From NCBI GenBank assembly GCA_947624335.1, contig CANQJX010000018.1, positions 1 to 15,169 of the forward strand: a stretch of 15,169 bases of DNA, read 5' to 3'. Below the pieces are notes generated by a model. The model was not told where the DNA came from. It saw nothing but the letters and a program-made list of their open reading frames with translations, and did no database searches. The position numbers and the translations under genes were made by a program. Source of the DNA: an uncultured Marvinbryantia sp. (lineage in GTDB: Bacteria; Bacillota; Clostridia; Lachnospirales; Lachnospiraceae). Below are positions 1 through 6,885 of this stretch, in pieces; within the stretch, counting starts at the first letter, position 1; every line of letters starts with the position of its first letter.

Positions 1-645
1 AAGTTAGATCAAAGCGGCCCGGAAATTGCGCAGGATACAATTTCGTGGGGAACGCCGCGGGAAGCCGAACAGGAAGTAAGGGATCTGATGGAGCAATTAG
101 GGTATACGGTAAATGTAGGGCTTTCTGTATTTGCGCTGCCCTACGAAACGGCCAAAGAGTGGGAGGAGCATACAAATCACGACGGAGAGTATGTGGAGGA
201 AGCTTATAAGCCGGATTGGTCAGAGGCGGACGACGCGTATATGGTGTATGGATATCAGATATATGAGGGACTTCCGGTCTACCATGAACAGATGCTGCTA
301 GGCGGCCCGATGAAATACCTGAATGCGGCGGTACAGGCGGTTCGGACAAAAGGGGAAATGGAACGGTTTACGGCAAACTTCCTTTATCAGATAGAAAAGG
401 GCGAGGGGCAGATTCCGCTGTGTTCTTTTGACTCGGTGGCGGATACGGTAAGTGAAAAGTTAAACAGCTATTTCGACGAAGCGCAGTATGAGGTTACCGA
501 CGCAGTGCTGGTCTGGATCGTAAGGCATAATCAGGAGTAGGGTTATGACATTTTTCCCGGCTGGTATGTTGAAGCAAAATCGCAGAACGGGACGGAAGCG
601 GTTCTGGTAGATGCGTCTACTGCCGGGGAGGTATTTGTAAATTGA
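1..645 (+). pseudogene. 3' part of a probable exported protein, interrupted by in-frame TAG
   Basis: The frame is open from the first base, so the gene begins upstream. It runs 179 codons to a TAG at 538-540, then continues in the same frame for 34 sense codons to TGA at 643-645. The part after the TAG looks like a genuine protein end: an aromatic/proline 'FPGWYVEA' segment and a 'VLVDASTAGEVFVN' strand of the kind that closes PepSY-like and some Clostridia lipoprotein domains. The next gene starts inside the second stop (TTG overlapping TGA), and its ribosome binding site GGGGAGG (625-631) lies in this tail, which supports 645 as the ancestral end. I do not recognise the family firmly; a DUF6034-like lipoprotein is a guess. 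Position before an ABC exporter suggests an accessory extracytoplasmic component. The TAG may be a real nonsense mutation (GAG or CAG to TAG) or a sequence error. Confidence 0.6.
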
Positions 646-1397
646 ACAAAGGTTTTGGGGCGGAGATTGGGAGACTGACGGGAAGCTGGCAGCTTTATGT
701 CTCCGTTTTAGGCGTTGCGGCAGCTTTTTTCTTTTCCCTGGAGCGGGGCGGATTAAAACCGGGTATTTTAGATTCTTTTATCGCGGCGCTGATAGGATCC
801 GGGATTCATCTTGCGGCAATTTTCTGCGCGTTTGCATTTGCTCCCGTATTCTGCGAGGATTTTGAACACGGCTATTGCTACTATACGATGATCAGGGAAA
901 GCCCAAAGCGGTATGTCATTACGAAGGCGCTGCTGATTTATCTTTCGTCCGTTCTGGTTATGGTGGCGGGGACGGCAGTTTTTCTTGGCGTCTGCGCGGG
1001 ACGGCTTCCTTGGACGGTGCGGGAGGATTCCGCGTACAGGCTGGCGCTTCGCAGCAATTATGGGATTTTAGTCGCAAATAAAAGGTATGTCGGCTACTGC
1101 CTGTTATATGCCTTACAGATTGGGATGTATTTTGGCTCGCTTGCGCTGGCGGCGGCTTTTTTGTCGCTTTTTTCTGTAAACAGGATGCTGGTTCTTATTT
1201 TTCCGCTGTTTCTGGATCAGCTCCTCACGGAACTTCCGACGCGCAATGCGATGAGTTATACATGCTTCACTCCTTTTTTAAAGCATTTCCGGGCGGACTG
1301 GCAGATGCTTTTGTACGCCGCGCTGTGGAGCCTGCTTCCGGCGCTGCTTTTGACGGTTGGGATATACGCAAAGGTAAAAAGAAAGATAATGCGATAA
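642..1397 (+). CDS. ABC exporter membrane subunit 1 (ABC-2-like permease)
   Basis: A 251-residue polytopic membrane protein with about six hydrophobic segments, near residues 16-32, 42-69, 92-118, 147-176, 181-196 and 219-243, and a basic C-terminal tail. There is no ATPase motif. The layout (short cytoplasmic N terminus, long loop after the third segment, hydrophobic C-terminal half) fits an ABC-2-type transmembrane subunit, and the ATPase of the same transcript lies two genes downstream. The start is TTG at 642, which overlaps the TGA of the preceding frame; GGGGAGG at 625-631 is 10 bases upstream, and the next in-frame ATG (residue 83) is too late. Substrate unknown; peptide or antibiotic export or self-protection is typical for such small two-permease systems. 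Family assignment rests on topology and neighbours, not on a sequence signature. Confidence 0.72.
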   Translation: MNKGFGAEIGRLTGSWQLYVSVLGVAAAFFFSLERGGLKPGILDSFIAALIGSGIHLAAIFCAFAFAPVFCEDFEHGYCYYTMIRESPKRYVITKALLIYLSSVLVMVAGTAVFLGVCAGRLPWTVREDSAYRLALRSNYGILVANKRYVGYCLLYALQIGMYFGSLALAAAFLSLFSVNRMLVLIFPLFLDQLLTELPTRNAMSYTCFTPFLKHFRADWQMLLYAALWSLLPALLLTVGIYAKVKRKIMR

Positions 1398-1398
1398 A

Positions 1399-1418
1399 CC
1401 TGCGTTTGCGGACGCAGG
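1399..1418 (+). repeat. Intercistronic hairpin between the two permease genes
   Basis: A perfect 7-bp inverted repeat, CCTGCGT at 1399-1405 and ACGCAGG at 1412-1418, with a 6-base loop TTGCGG. It begins two bases after the stop of the first permease gene. No T-tract follows, so it is not a classical terminator; it could stabilise or process the polycistronic mRNA. Confidence 0.45.
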
Positions 1419-1448
1419 CGGCAATGCGAAAGCACGGGGGGAGAAAAA

Positions 1449-2309
1449 TTGAAAATCTTACGTTACGCCCAAAGAGAGGGAATGCAAATGAACTTTACAG
1501 GCAGAATGCTGACGTTTGCTCTTTTCATGTTGGTGCTTTGCCAAAGCTATAACGAGCCGGTGCGAAGATTCGCGGCGCAGGTAAAACATCCGTGCGCGCC
1601 GTGGGTGTTTCCGTTTCTGATCTCGCAGTATACGTTTCTTTTGTGCTTTTTTCTTGGCGTCATTTATGTAAACGCGGACATTCCGTTTATGCAGTACCAA
1701 AATATGTACAGCCTGATCCGCGCAGGCAGAAAAAAATGGGCAATGGTAAAAATTGCCGGACTTTTGGTCCGTTCCTTTTTCCTGACGGGAATTGCGTTTT
1801 TGTGCGCGGGACTCACGCTTTTTCCGTGGATTGAGTGGGTTCCCGGATGGGGCGCTTTGATGAAAAACGCGGCTATGGGAAGAATACCGCAGGATATACA
1901 TTTCCATTACTATTTTTACTATGAAAGCATGATAAACAAACAGCCGCTGCAGCTTGTGCTCGAAACAGTCGCGATAACAAGCCTGGTGGTATTTCTTTTG
2001 AGCCTTTTCCTGTTTGCAGCCAGCCTTTTTATAAACCGCGTCTTTGCCGTTTCCGGTGCGGTGGCGCAGGTTCTGCTGATCTTCTTTGTGATCAATGCGC
2101 ATCCCATGATACGCAGTCAGATCGCCAAGTTTGTTCCTGCGATCTGGCCGGAAGTTGCCAGGATAGATACGCCCGATATGGGATATTATTGGCTTCCGCC
2201 GCTGTCCTATATGGTTACGGTTACGCTGACGGGAATTGTGCTGCTGTGTGTGCTGTGCGTTTACAGAATCAGTCGGGTGGAGTTTGACTGGAGAAATGAG
2301 GAACGGTAA
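1449..2309 (+). CDS. ABC exporter membrane subunit 2
   Basis: A membrane protein of up to 286 residues with about six hydrophobic stretches, roughly residues 18-33, 53-74, 103-126, 172-193, 196-215 and 253-273, and basic loops such as 'RAGRKKW' consistent with a cytoplasmic coupling region. It shares size and general layout with the preceding permease but is not a close copy, so the transporter is probably heteromeric. Its stop (2307-2309) directly abuts the ATG of the ATPase gene. The start is uncertain. TTG at 1449 has a G-rich site (about 1435-1442) upstream; ATG at 1488 has GAGAGGG (1474-1480) at 7 bases and gives 273 residues. I keep the longer form but the ATG is at least as likely. No substrate can be read from the sequence. 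Confidence 0.7.
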   Translation: MKILRYAQREGMQMNFTGRMLTFALFMLVLCQSYNEPVRRFAAQVKHPCAPWVFPFLISQYTFLLCFFLGVIYVNADIPFMQYQNMYSLIRAGRKKWAMVKIAGLLVRSFFLTGIAFLCAGLTLFPWIEWVPGWGALMKNAAMGRIPQDIHFHYYFYYESMINKQPLQLVLETVAITSLVVFLLSLFLFAASLFINRVFAVSGAVAQVLLIFFVINAHPMIRSQIAKFVPAIWPEVARIDTPDMGYYWLPPLSYMVTVTLTGIVLLCVLCVYRISRVEFDWRNEER

Positions 2310-2939
2310 ATGATAGAAGTAAAAAATATCTGGAAAAGTTTTCGCGACGTGGAAGTGTTAAAAGGAGTTTCGCTTACCTGCAGGCCGGGAGAAATCACGG
2401 GCCTGATCGGATATAATGGATCCGGCAAAACGGTTCTGCTTAAGTGCATCTGCGGATTTTTACGATGCGAAAAAGGAGAAATATGGGTTGATAAAAAGAA
2501 AATGGGAAGGGATATGGATATTTTAAAAAATGCGGGCGTCATCATTGAAGAACCCGGTTTTATCCATAAGGCGGGAGGATATAAAAACCTGGAATATCTT
2601 TACCGGATTAACCATCCCAAAGATAAAAAACATATACAGGCGGTGATGAGAAAGGTTGGGCTGGATCCGGCAGTCCGGCGCAGCGTGGGGAAATATTCTC
2701 TGGGAATGCGTCAGCGCCTTGCCATTGCGCAGGCGATCATGGAGGATCCTGCGATTTTAATTTTAGACGAGCCTATGAATGGGCTGGACCGGGACGGAAT
2801 CAGGGAAATGCGTCAGATTTTTCTGGAAGAGAAAAGAAAAGGGAAAATAATTTTGCTTGCCTGCCACAATCGGGAGGATATCGACCTGTTGTGCGACGAA
2901 GTATACGAAATGAACCATGGGCAACTGATCCGGATGTAA
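2310..2939 (+). CDS. ABC transporter ATP-binding protein
   Basis: A complete 209-residue nucleotide-binding subunit that powers the two upstream permeases at the inner face of the membrane. Visible motifs: Walker A GYNGSGKT (34-41), signature-like YSLGMRQRL (129-137), Walker B ILILDEP (149-155), D-loop NGLD (157-160) and H-loop His186. The Q-loop region reads IIEEPGF (78-84), with Glu where many families have Gln; this 'E-x-P-x-F' pattern is common in BcrA/lantibiotic-immunity-type and related small exporter ATPases, so a drug or peptide exporter is a reasonable inference. The protein lacks a long C-terminal extension, as usual for the short subgroup. The ATG follows the previous stop without a gap, and GAGGA at 2298-2302 is the binding site, 7 bases from the ATG. 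Co-transcription with both permeases is near certain. Confidence 0.93.
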   Translation: MIEVKNIWKSFRDVEVLKGVSLTCRPGEITGLIGYNGSGKTVLLKCICGFLRCEKGEIWVDKKKMGRDMDILKNAGVIIEEPGFIHKAGGYKNLEYLYRINHPKDKKHIQAVMRKVGLDPAVRRSVGKYSLGMRQRLAIAQAIMEDPAILILDEPMNGLDRDGIREMRQIFLEEKRKGKIILLACHNREDIDLLCDEVYEMNHGQLIRM

Positions 2940-2953
2940 CGGCCGTTCCATAT

Positions 2954-2982
2954 TTGCTTTCCCGAAAGGATTGTTATATAAT
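2954..2982 (+). promoter_or_regulatory. Probable sigma-A promoter of the NimA-like gene
   Basis: TTGCTT (2954-2959), a 17-base spacer, and a consensus TATAAT (2977-2982), in the gap after the ABC ATPase gene. The expected transcript start is near 2989. The leader would contain a short hairpin with arms 3000-3007 and 3016-3023 (one G-U pair), ending just before the ribosome binding site at 3032-3038. Confidence 0.55.
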
Positions 2983-3044
2983 GGGAAAAAAGAAACTGCC
3001 GGCAGGGAAGGGTAACCTTGCCGCGGCGGGCGGGAGGGATGCGT

Positions 3045-3518
3045 ATGCGCAGAAAGGACCGGGAGGTTACAGACTTTGGGGAAATCAAAGAGATCATGGA
3101 GCGCTGCGACGTTTGCAGGCTTGGATTTTGGGACGGCACGGGCGTTTACATCGTGCCGCTTAATTTTGGGCTTCGGGCGCGGGAAGGACGGACGGAACTG
3201 TATTTTCACAGCGCGCGGGAAGGCAAAAAGACGGCGCTGATCCAAAAAGGCGGCGAAGTAACGTTCGAGATGGACTGCGCGCACGCGCTTTTTACCGACG
3301 AGCAAAAAGGGCGCTGCACGATGTATTATGAAAGCGTGATGGGAAAAGGCGTGCTGCAGATTGTTGCGGAAGAAGAAAAAACGGACGCTTTAAAATGCCT
3401 GATGGCGCATTATCACCGCGAGGAGTTTCCGTTTGGGACGCAGGCGGTCCCGAACACGCTGGTATATAAACTGGCGGTTACGGAAATGACGGCGAAGCGC
3501 CACGCGCCCAAAGCGTAA
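3045..3518 (+). CDS. NimA-like / pyridoxamine 5'-phosphate oxidase-family flavoprotein
   Basis: A 157-residue cytoplasmic protein resembling the FMN-binding split-barrel family that includes the nitroimidazole-resistance protein NimA. It opens with 'MRRKDREVTD', then 'VYIVPLNFG' (early strand) and 'ELYFHSAREGKKTALI', where the 'YFHSA-x-x-GKK' segment is the typical cofactor-binding signature; 'VMGKGVLQIV' matches the later 'GxG' strand. Family members bind FMN or haem and act as reductases or oxidoreductases of unknown natural substrate. I chose ATG 3045 because GGGAGGG (3032-3038) is 6 bases away; ATG 3039 would leave no spacer and TTG 3018 has no site. It has its own promoter and precedes an iron-sulfur aldo/keto reductase, suggesting redox or detoxification work, but nitroimidazole resistance cannot be claimed from sequence. 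Confidence 0.82.
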   Translation: MRRKDREVTDFGEIKEIMERCDVCRLGFWDGTGVYIVPLNFGLRAREGRTELYFHSAREGKKTALIQKGGEVTFEMDCAHALFTDEQKGRCTMYYESVMGKGVLQIVAEEEKTDALKCLMAHYHREEFPFGTQAVPNTLVYKLAVTEMTAKRHAPKA

Positions 3519-3536
3519 AAAAGATGCGGGAATGAT

Positions 3537-3563
3537 TTGATTATTTTTAGTAAATCGTATAGA
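3537..3563 (+). promoter_or_regulatory. Weak candidate promoter before the aldo/keto reductase gene
   Basis: The 79-base gap after the NimA-like gene is A/T-rich and holds TTGATT (3537-3542) and TATAGA (3558-3563), with a spacer of 15 bases that is shorter than ideal; TAGACT at 3560 would give 17. It may simply be a read-through leader. Confidence 0.25.
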
Positions 3564-3597
3564 CTAAAAGAAGATCAGATAGATGGGAGGGTTACAT

Positions 3598-4722
3598 ATG
3601 ATCTACAAAAATTTTCAGGATTTGAAGCTGTCGGCTTTGGGACTCGGCACGATGCGCCTGCCTTTGATCGGCGGCGACGACGCAAACATTGATGAAGAGA
3701 CAACGGAAAAAATGGTTGCGTATGCGATGGAGCATGGCGTCAATTACTATGATACCGCGTGGGGATACCACGGCGGCAATTCGGAGACGGTGATCGGAAA
3801 GGTTTTAAGCCGCTATCCGCGCGAGAAGTTTTACCTGGCGACAAAATTTCCGGGCTATGATCTTGCCAATATGGATAAAGTGGAAGAAATTTTTGAAAAA
3901 CAACTTGAAAAATGCCGCGTGGATTATTTTGATTTCTACCTGTTCCACAATGTCTGCGAAATGAACATCGAACAGTATCTGGATCCCAAATACGGGATAC
4001 TGGAGTATCTGCTCAAACAAAAGGAAAACGGGCGCATACGCCATCTCGGCTTGTCCGGCCACGGCAGCATAGAGGTGATGAAACGCTTCCTGGACGCTTA
4101 TGGGAAACACATGGAGTTTTGCCAGATTCAGCTAAACTGGGTGGACTGGACTTTCCAGAATGCGCGCGCCAAGGTAGATATGCTGCGCGAGTACCATCTG
4201 CCGATCTGGGTAATGGAACCGCTGCGCGGCGGACGCCTTGCCAATCTGGATAAAGAGGCGCAGGCCAAATTAAAAGCCCTGCGTCCCGACGAGGAAACGC
4301 CGGCATGGGCGTTTCGCTTCCTGCAGTCCATTCCCGAAGTGACGATGATCCTCTCCGGTATGTCCAATATGGAGCAGCTGCAGGACAACATTCATACATT
4401 TGAGACAGAAAAACCGCTGAACGGGCAGGAGACAGAGGAACTGCTGGCCATTGCGAAAAGCATGCTCAACACGGTACCGTGTACGGCGTGCCATTACTGT
4501 ACGTCGCATTGCCCGCAGGGCCTGGATATTCCGAACCTGCTTAGCCTGTACAACGAACACAGCTTTACGGGCGGCGGCTTTATCGCGCCGATGGCGCTTT
4601 CTGCAATTCCGGCGGAGAAACATCCGGACGCGTGTCTGGCGTGCCGCAGCTGCGAAGCAGTCTGCCCGCAGCAGATTAAGATATCCGAAATCATGGCGGA
4701 TTTTGCGCAGAAGCTGGGCTGA
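3598..4722 (+). CDS. Aldo/keto reductase with C-terminal double 4Fe-4S domain
   Basis: A 374-residue NAD(P)H-dependent oxidoreductase. Residues 1 to about 280 form the aldo/keto reductase barrel with the catalytic tetrad visible as Asp52, Tyr57 (DTAWGY), Lys83 (ATKFP) and His117 (LFHN). The C-terminal part is a ferredoxin-like module with two clusters: Cys295-x2-Cys298-x2-Cys301-x3-Cys305-Pro and Cys346-x2-Cys349-x2-Cys352-x3-Cys356-Pro. This architecture is common in anaerobic Clostridia, where the clusters probably pass electrons between the barrel and ferredoxin or another carrier. The physiological carbonyl substrate is unknown. ATG 3598 is chosen over ATG 3583 because GGGAGGG (3584-3590) is the ribosome binding site of the former and would lie inside the coding region of the latter; the barrel also aligns naturally from 'MIYKNF'. 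Confidence 0.93.
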   Translation: MIYKNFQDLKLSALGLGTMRLPLIGGDDANIDEETTEKMVAYAMEHGVNYYDTAWGYHGGNSETVIGKVLSRYPREKFYLATKFPGYDLANMDKVEEIFEKQLEKCRVDYFDFYLFHNVCEMNIEQYLDPKYGILEYLLKQKENGRIRHLGLSGHGSIEVMKRFLDAYGKHMEFCQIQLNWVDWTFQNARAKVDMLREYHLPIWVMEPLRGGRLANLDKEAQAKLKALRPDEETPAWAFRFLQSIPEVTMILSGMSNMEQLQDNIHTFETEKPLNGQETEELLAIAKSMLNTVPCTACHYCTSHCPQGLDIPNLLSLYNEHSFTGGGFIAPMALSAIPAEKHPDACLACRSCEAVCPQQIKISEIMADFAQKLG

Positions 4723-4747
4723 TTTTTCGTATAGGTTCTCTTAAAAT
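4719..4747 (+). promoter_or_regulatory. ptsI: Weak candidate promoter of ptsI
   Basis: CTGATT (4719-4724), a 17-base spacer, then TAAAAT (4742-4747). The -35 match is poor and overlaps the stop of the upstream gene. No terminator separates the two genes. Confidence 0.28.
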
Positions 4748-4800
4748 CCGGCATACTACCCAAAAGGAATCTTTGCAGCAGGTTAAGATGGAGGGAACAG

Positions 4801-6420
4801 ATGCTGAAACTACATGGGAAATCGGTATACAACGGGATCGCGATGGGTCCTGTGATGATTATGAAAAAATCAGACGAGCAGGTAAAGCGCGTAAAGATCG
4901 AAGACGCACAGGCCGAGATTGCGCGCGTGAACCGCGCGCTCGGCGCGTCCAGGGAACAGCTTCAGAATCTATATGAGAAAGCGGCCGCCGAGGTAGGAGA
5001 GGCCCACGCCGCTATCTTTGAGGCGCATCAGATGATGCTGGAGGACGACGACTTTCTGGGCGCTATTGTGCAGATGATCCGTACGGAGATGGTAAACGCC
5101 GAGTTTGCGGTCGCCGCGACCGGAGAGCATTTCGCGCGGATGTTTGCGGATATGGAAGACGACTATATGCGCGCGCGCGCGGCGGACATCAAAGACATTA
5201 CCAACCGAATGATTCAGAATTTAAACGGCGGCGCAGGCGCGGATTTTCGCGCCATGCAGCCGTCGGTTGTCGTTGCCGACGATTTAAGCCCCAGCGAGAC
5301 CGTGCAGATGGATAAAGAAAAGATTTTGGCGCTTGTGACCGTACATGGCTCCGCCAACTCCCATACCGCAATTCTCGCGCGCACCATGAATATTCCGGCG
5401 CTGATCGGCGTACCGGTGGATTTAGGGCAGATCCGTACGGGTATGACCGCGATTGTAGACGGCGAAGCGGGCGAGGCGATCTTTGAACCGACGCAGGAGC
5501 AGATGCGGGAAGCGGAAAAAAAGATTGCGCGGGAACAGGAAAAGACGCGCCTGCTGGAAGAACTCAAAGGCAGGCCGAACGTTACCCGAAGCGGCAGGAC
5601 GATCCATGTGTACGCGAACATCGGCGGCGTGGGAGACGTTGGATATGCGCTGGAAAACGACGCGGGCGGGATCGGTTTATTCCGCAGCGAATTTTTATAC
5701 CTTGGAAGGGATGGTTTTCCCACGGAAGAGGAGCAGATGCAGGCGTATACGCAGGTGCTGCGGGCCATGGGGGAGAAAAAAGTAATCATCCGCACCCTTG
5801 ATATCGGAGCGGATAAAAAAGTGGATTATTTTAAACTCAAACAGGAAGAAAACCCGGCTCTTGGCTGCCGCGCGATCCGCATCTGCCTGAAACAGCCGGA
5901 TATTTTTAAAACGCAGCTCCGGGCGCTTCTGCGCGCGTCGGTTTACGGAAACCTGTCCGTGATGTACCCGATGATCATTTCCGAAACGGAAGTGCATCAG
6001 ATTGACAAAATCGTAAAGGAAGCGCAGCGTGAACTGGATGCGGAAGGGATTCCTTACCGGACGCCGGAACAGGGCATTATGATCGAGACGCCCGCGGCCG
6101 TGATGATCAGCGACAAACTGGCGCAGCTGGTAGATTTTTTCAGCATCGGAACAAACGACCTGACCCAGTATACGCTGGCGATCGACCGTCAGAATGAAGA
6201 GCTGGACTGCTTTTATAATCCGCATCATCCCGCCGTTTTGCAGATGATCCGCATGACGGTGGAAAATGCGCACAGATATGGGAAATGGGTGGGAATCTGC
6301 GGAGAACTGGGCGCGGATCTGGAGCTTACGCAGATCTTTGTGGAGATGGGAGTGGATGAACTTTCTGTCTCGCCGTCCATGGTTCTGCCACTGCGCAGAA
6401 AAATCCGGGAACTTCCGTAG
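4801..6420 (+). CDS. ptsI: Phosphoenolpyruvate-protein phosphotransferase (PTS enzyme I)
   Basis: Enzyme I takes phosphate from phosphoenolpyruvate and hands it to HPr, the first step of all PTS sugar uptake; it is cytoplasmic and dimeric. The 539-residue protein has the N-terminal HPr-binding helical domain (about 25-140), the phosphohistidine loop with His188 in GSANSHTAI (183-191), and the C-terminal PEP barrel with Arg295 (LFRSEF), Arg331 (IRTLDIGADK), the FSIGTNDLTQY signature and active-site Cys500 in GICGELGAD. It stops soon after 'SVSPSMVLPLRRKIRELP', about 30 residues shorter than the E. coli enzyme (575), losing only the terminal helical tail. GGAGGG (4790-4795) fixes the start. No HPr gene lies beside it, unlike the common ptsH-ptsI pair, so HPr must come from elsewhere in the genome. 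Confidence 0.96.
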   Translation: MLKLHGKSVYNGIAMGPVMIMKKSDEQVKRVKIEDAQAEIARVNRALGASREQLQNLYEKAAAEVGEAHAAIFEAHQMMLEDDDFLGAIVQMIRTEMVNAEFAVAATGEHFARMFADMEDDYMRARAADIKDITNRMIQNLNGGAGADFRAMQPSVVVADDLSPSETVQMDKEKILALVTVHGSANSHTAILARTMNIPALIGVPVDLGQIRTGMTAIVDGEAGEAIFEPTQEQMREAEKKIAREQEKTRLLEELKGRPNVTRSGRTIHVYANIGGVGDVGYALENDAGGIGLFRSEFLYLGRDGFPTEEEQMQAYTQVLRAMGEKKVIIRTLDIGADKKVDYFKLKQEENPALGCRAIRICLKQPDIFKTQLRALLRASVYGNLSVMYPMIISETEVHQIDKIVKEAQRELDAEGIPYRTPEQGIMIETPAAVMISDKLAQLVDFFSIGTNDLTQYTLAIDRQNEELDCFYNPHHPAVLQMIRMTVENAHRYGKWVGICGELGADLELTQIFVEMGVDELSVSPSMVLPLRRKIRELP

Positions 6421-6426
6421 TAAGAT

Positions 6427-6702
6427 TTATTCGTCCCAGCCATCCGTAAAGCGGATCGTTACCGCGATATTGCGGATGATATCGCCCTCCTGCAGCGGCA
6501 TATCCTCCGCGTCCGAGATGGATGGCAGGGGACAATCATCTTCCAGTTCTACCGTGATCCAGTTCAGGGCCGCTTCGTTTGCCCGGTCTACCGCTTCTTC
6601 TAACGTATCGCCTTGCGATACGCAGTCCTCTAAATCCGGGAAAAATCCCATGTAAGTACCGTCCGGTTTCTGACGGAAAATGGCCGGATAAATAAATCTC
6701 AT
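6427..6702 (-). CDS. HicB-like small protein (orphan antitoxin-family)
   Basis: A 91-residue protein beginning 'MRFIYPAIFRQ' with 'GFFPDLEDCVSQGDTLEEA' and 'AALNWITVELEDD', the ferredoxin-like RNase-H-type fold of HicB antitoxins. HicB proteins neutralise the HicA mRNA interferase and often repress their own operon through an added C-terminal DNA-binding domain. Here the C terminus is short, with no obvious helix-turn-helix, and no HicA frame exists on either side, so it is best seen as a solitary HicB-fold protein. GGAGAG lies 6 bases upstream of its ATG on the minus strand. It is the only minus-strand gene in the window and converges on ptsI with 6 bases between stop codons and no terminator. 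Its function beyond the fold is unknown. Confidence 0.82.
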   Translation of the reverse strand: MRFIYPAIFRQKPDGTYMGFFPDLEDCVSQGDTLEEAVDRANEAALNWITVELEDDCPLPSISDAEDMPLQEGDIIRNIAVTIRFTDGWDE

Positions 6703-6736
6703 AATCTTCTCTCCGCAAACATCAGAATTTCTCTAA

Positions 6737-6769
6737 CTGTACCATATTTCGGTATGGGAAACAAGCGAA
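6737..6769 (-). promoter_or_regulatory. Candidate promoter and small inverted repeat upstream of the HicB-like gene
   Basis: On the minus strand, TTCGCT and TATGGT are separated by 17 bases; TTGTTT with TACAGT (16 bases) is an alternative. Overlapping the -10 region is the inverted repeat CCATA (6742-6746) N6 TATGG (6753-6757), which could be an operator. The evidence is weak: short arms and poor -35 matches. The divergent gap 6703-6885 holds nothing else besides the gntP-type promoter and leader. Confidence 0.28.
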
Positions 6770-6793
6770 AACCGGAAAAATATAAAAAAAGAA

Positions 6794-6822
6794 ATGACAG
6801 AAAATAGAGAAAATGTTATACT
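6794..6822 (+). promoter_or_regulatory. Sigma-A-type promoter of the permease-glycerate kinase operon
   Basis: ATGACA (6794-6799), exactly 17 bases, TATACT (6817-6822): five of six matches to each consensus. The expected transcript start is near 6829, giving a leader of about 57 bases that ends in the strong site AGGAGG (6872-6877). The leader has only a 4-bp stem GGAC (6831-6834) / GTCC (6844-6847); no riboswitch is visible. Confidence 0.68.
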
Positions 6823-6885
6823 GTCTGTAAGGACATTTTTTGCGTCCGGACAAAATTTTAAGACAGGGAGAAGGAGGAAAGAAAA

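Noticed and set aside
1458..2102. 214-codon open frame on the minus strand opposite permease 2
   Set aside because: Rich in His/Arg/Lys, no family resemblance and no ribosome binding site. It mirrors the codon bias of the plus-strand membrane gene.
2763..3305. 180-codon minus-strand frame across the ABC ATPase and NimA-like genes
   Set aside because: It runs antisense through two clearly real genes and shows no recognisable domain.
4705..4728. Possible terminator after the aldo/keto reductase gene
   Set aside because: The T-run at 4723-4727 is preceded only by a 3-4 bp stem, too weak to call.
5169..5180. (GC)6 dinucleotide run in ptsI
   Set aside because: It encodes ordinary Arg-Ala residues of the enzyme. 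Possible Z-DNA tendency, but no sign of function.
5695..6273. 192-codon minus-strand frame opposite ptsI
   Set aside because: Shadow of a strongly conserved plus-strand gene; composition dominated by His, Phe and Arg.
6703..6885. A HicA toxin gene beside the HicB-like gene
   Set aside because: No frame with a HicA-like sequence exists on either strand in this gap, and the minus-strand 77-codon frame here has no such pattern.
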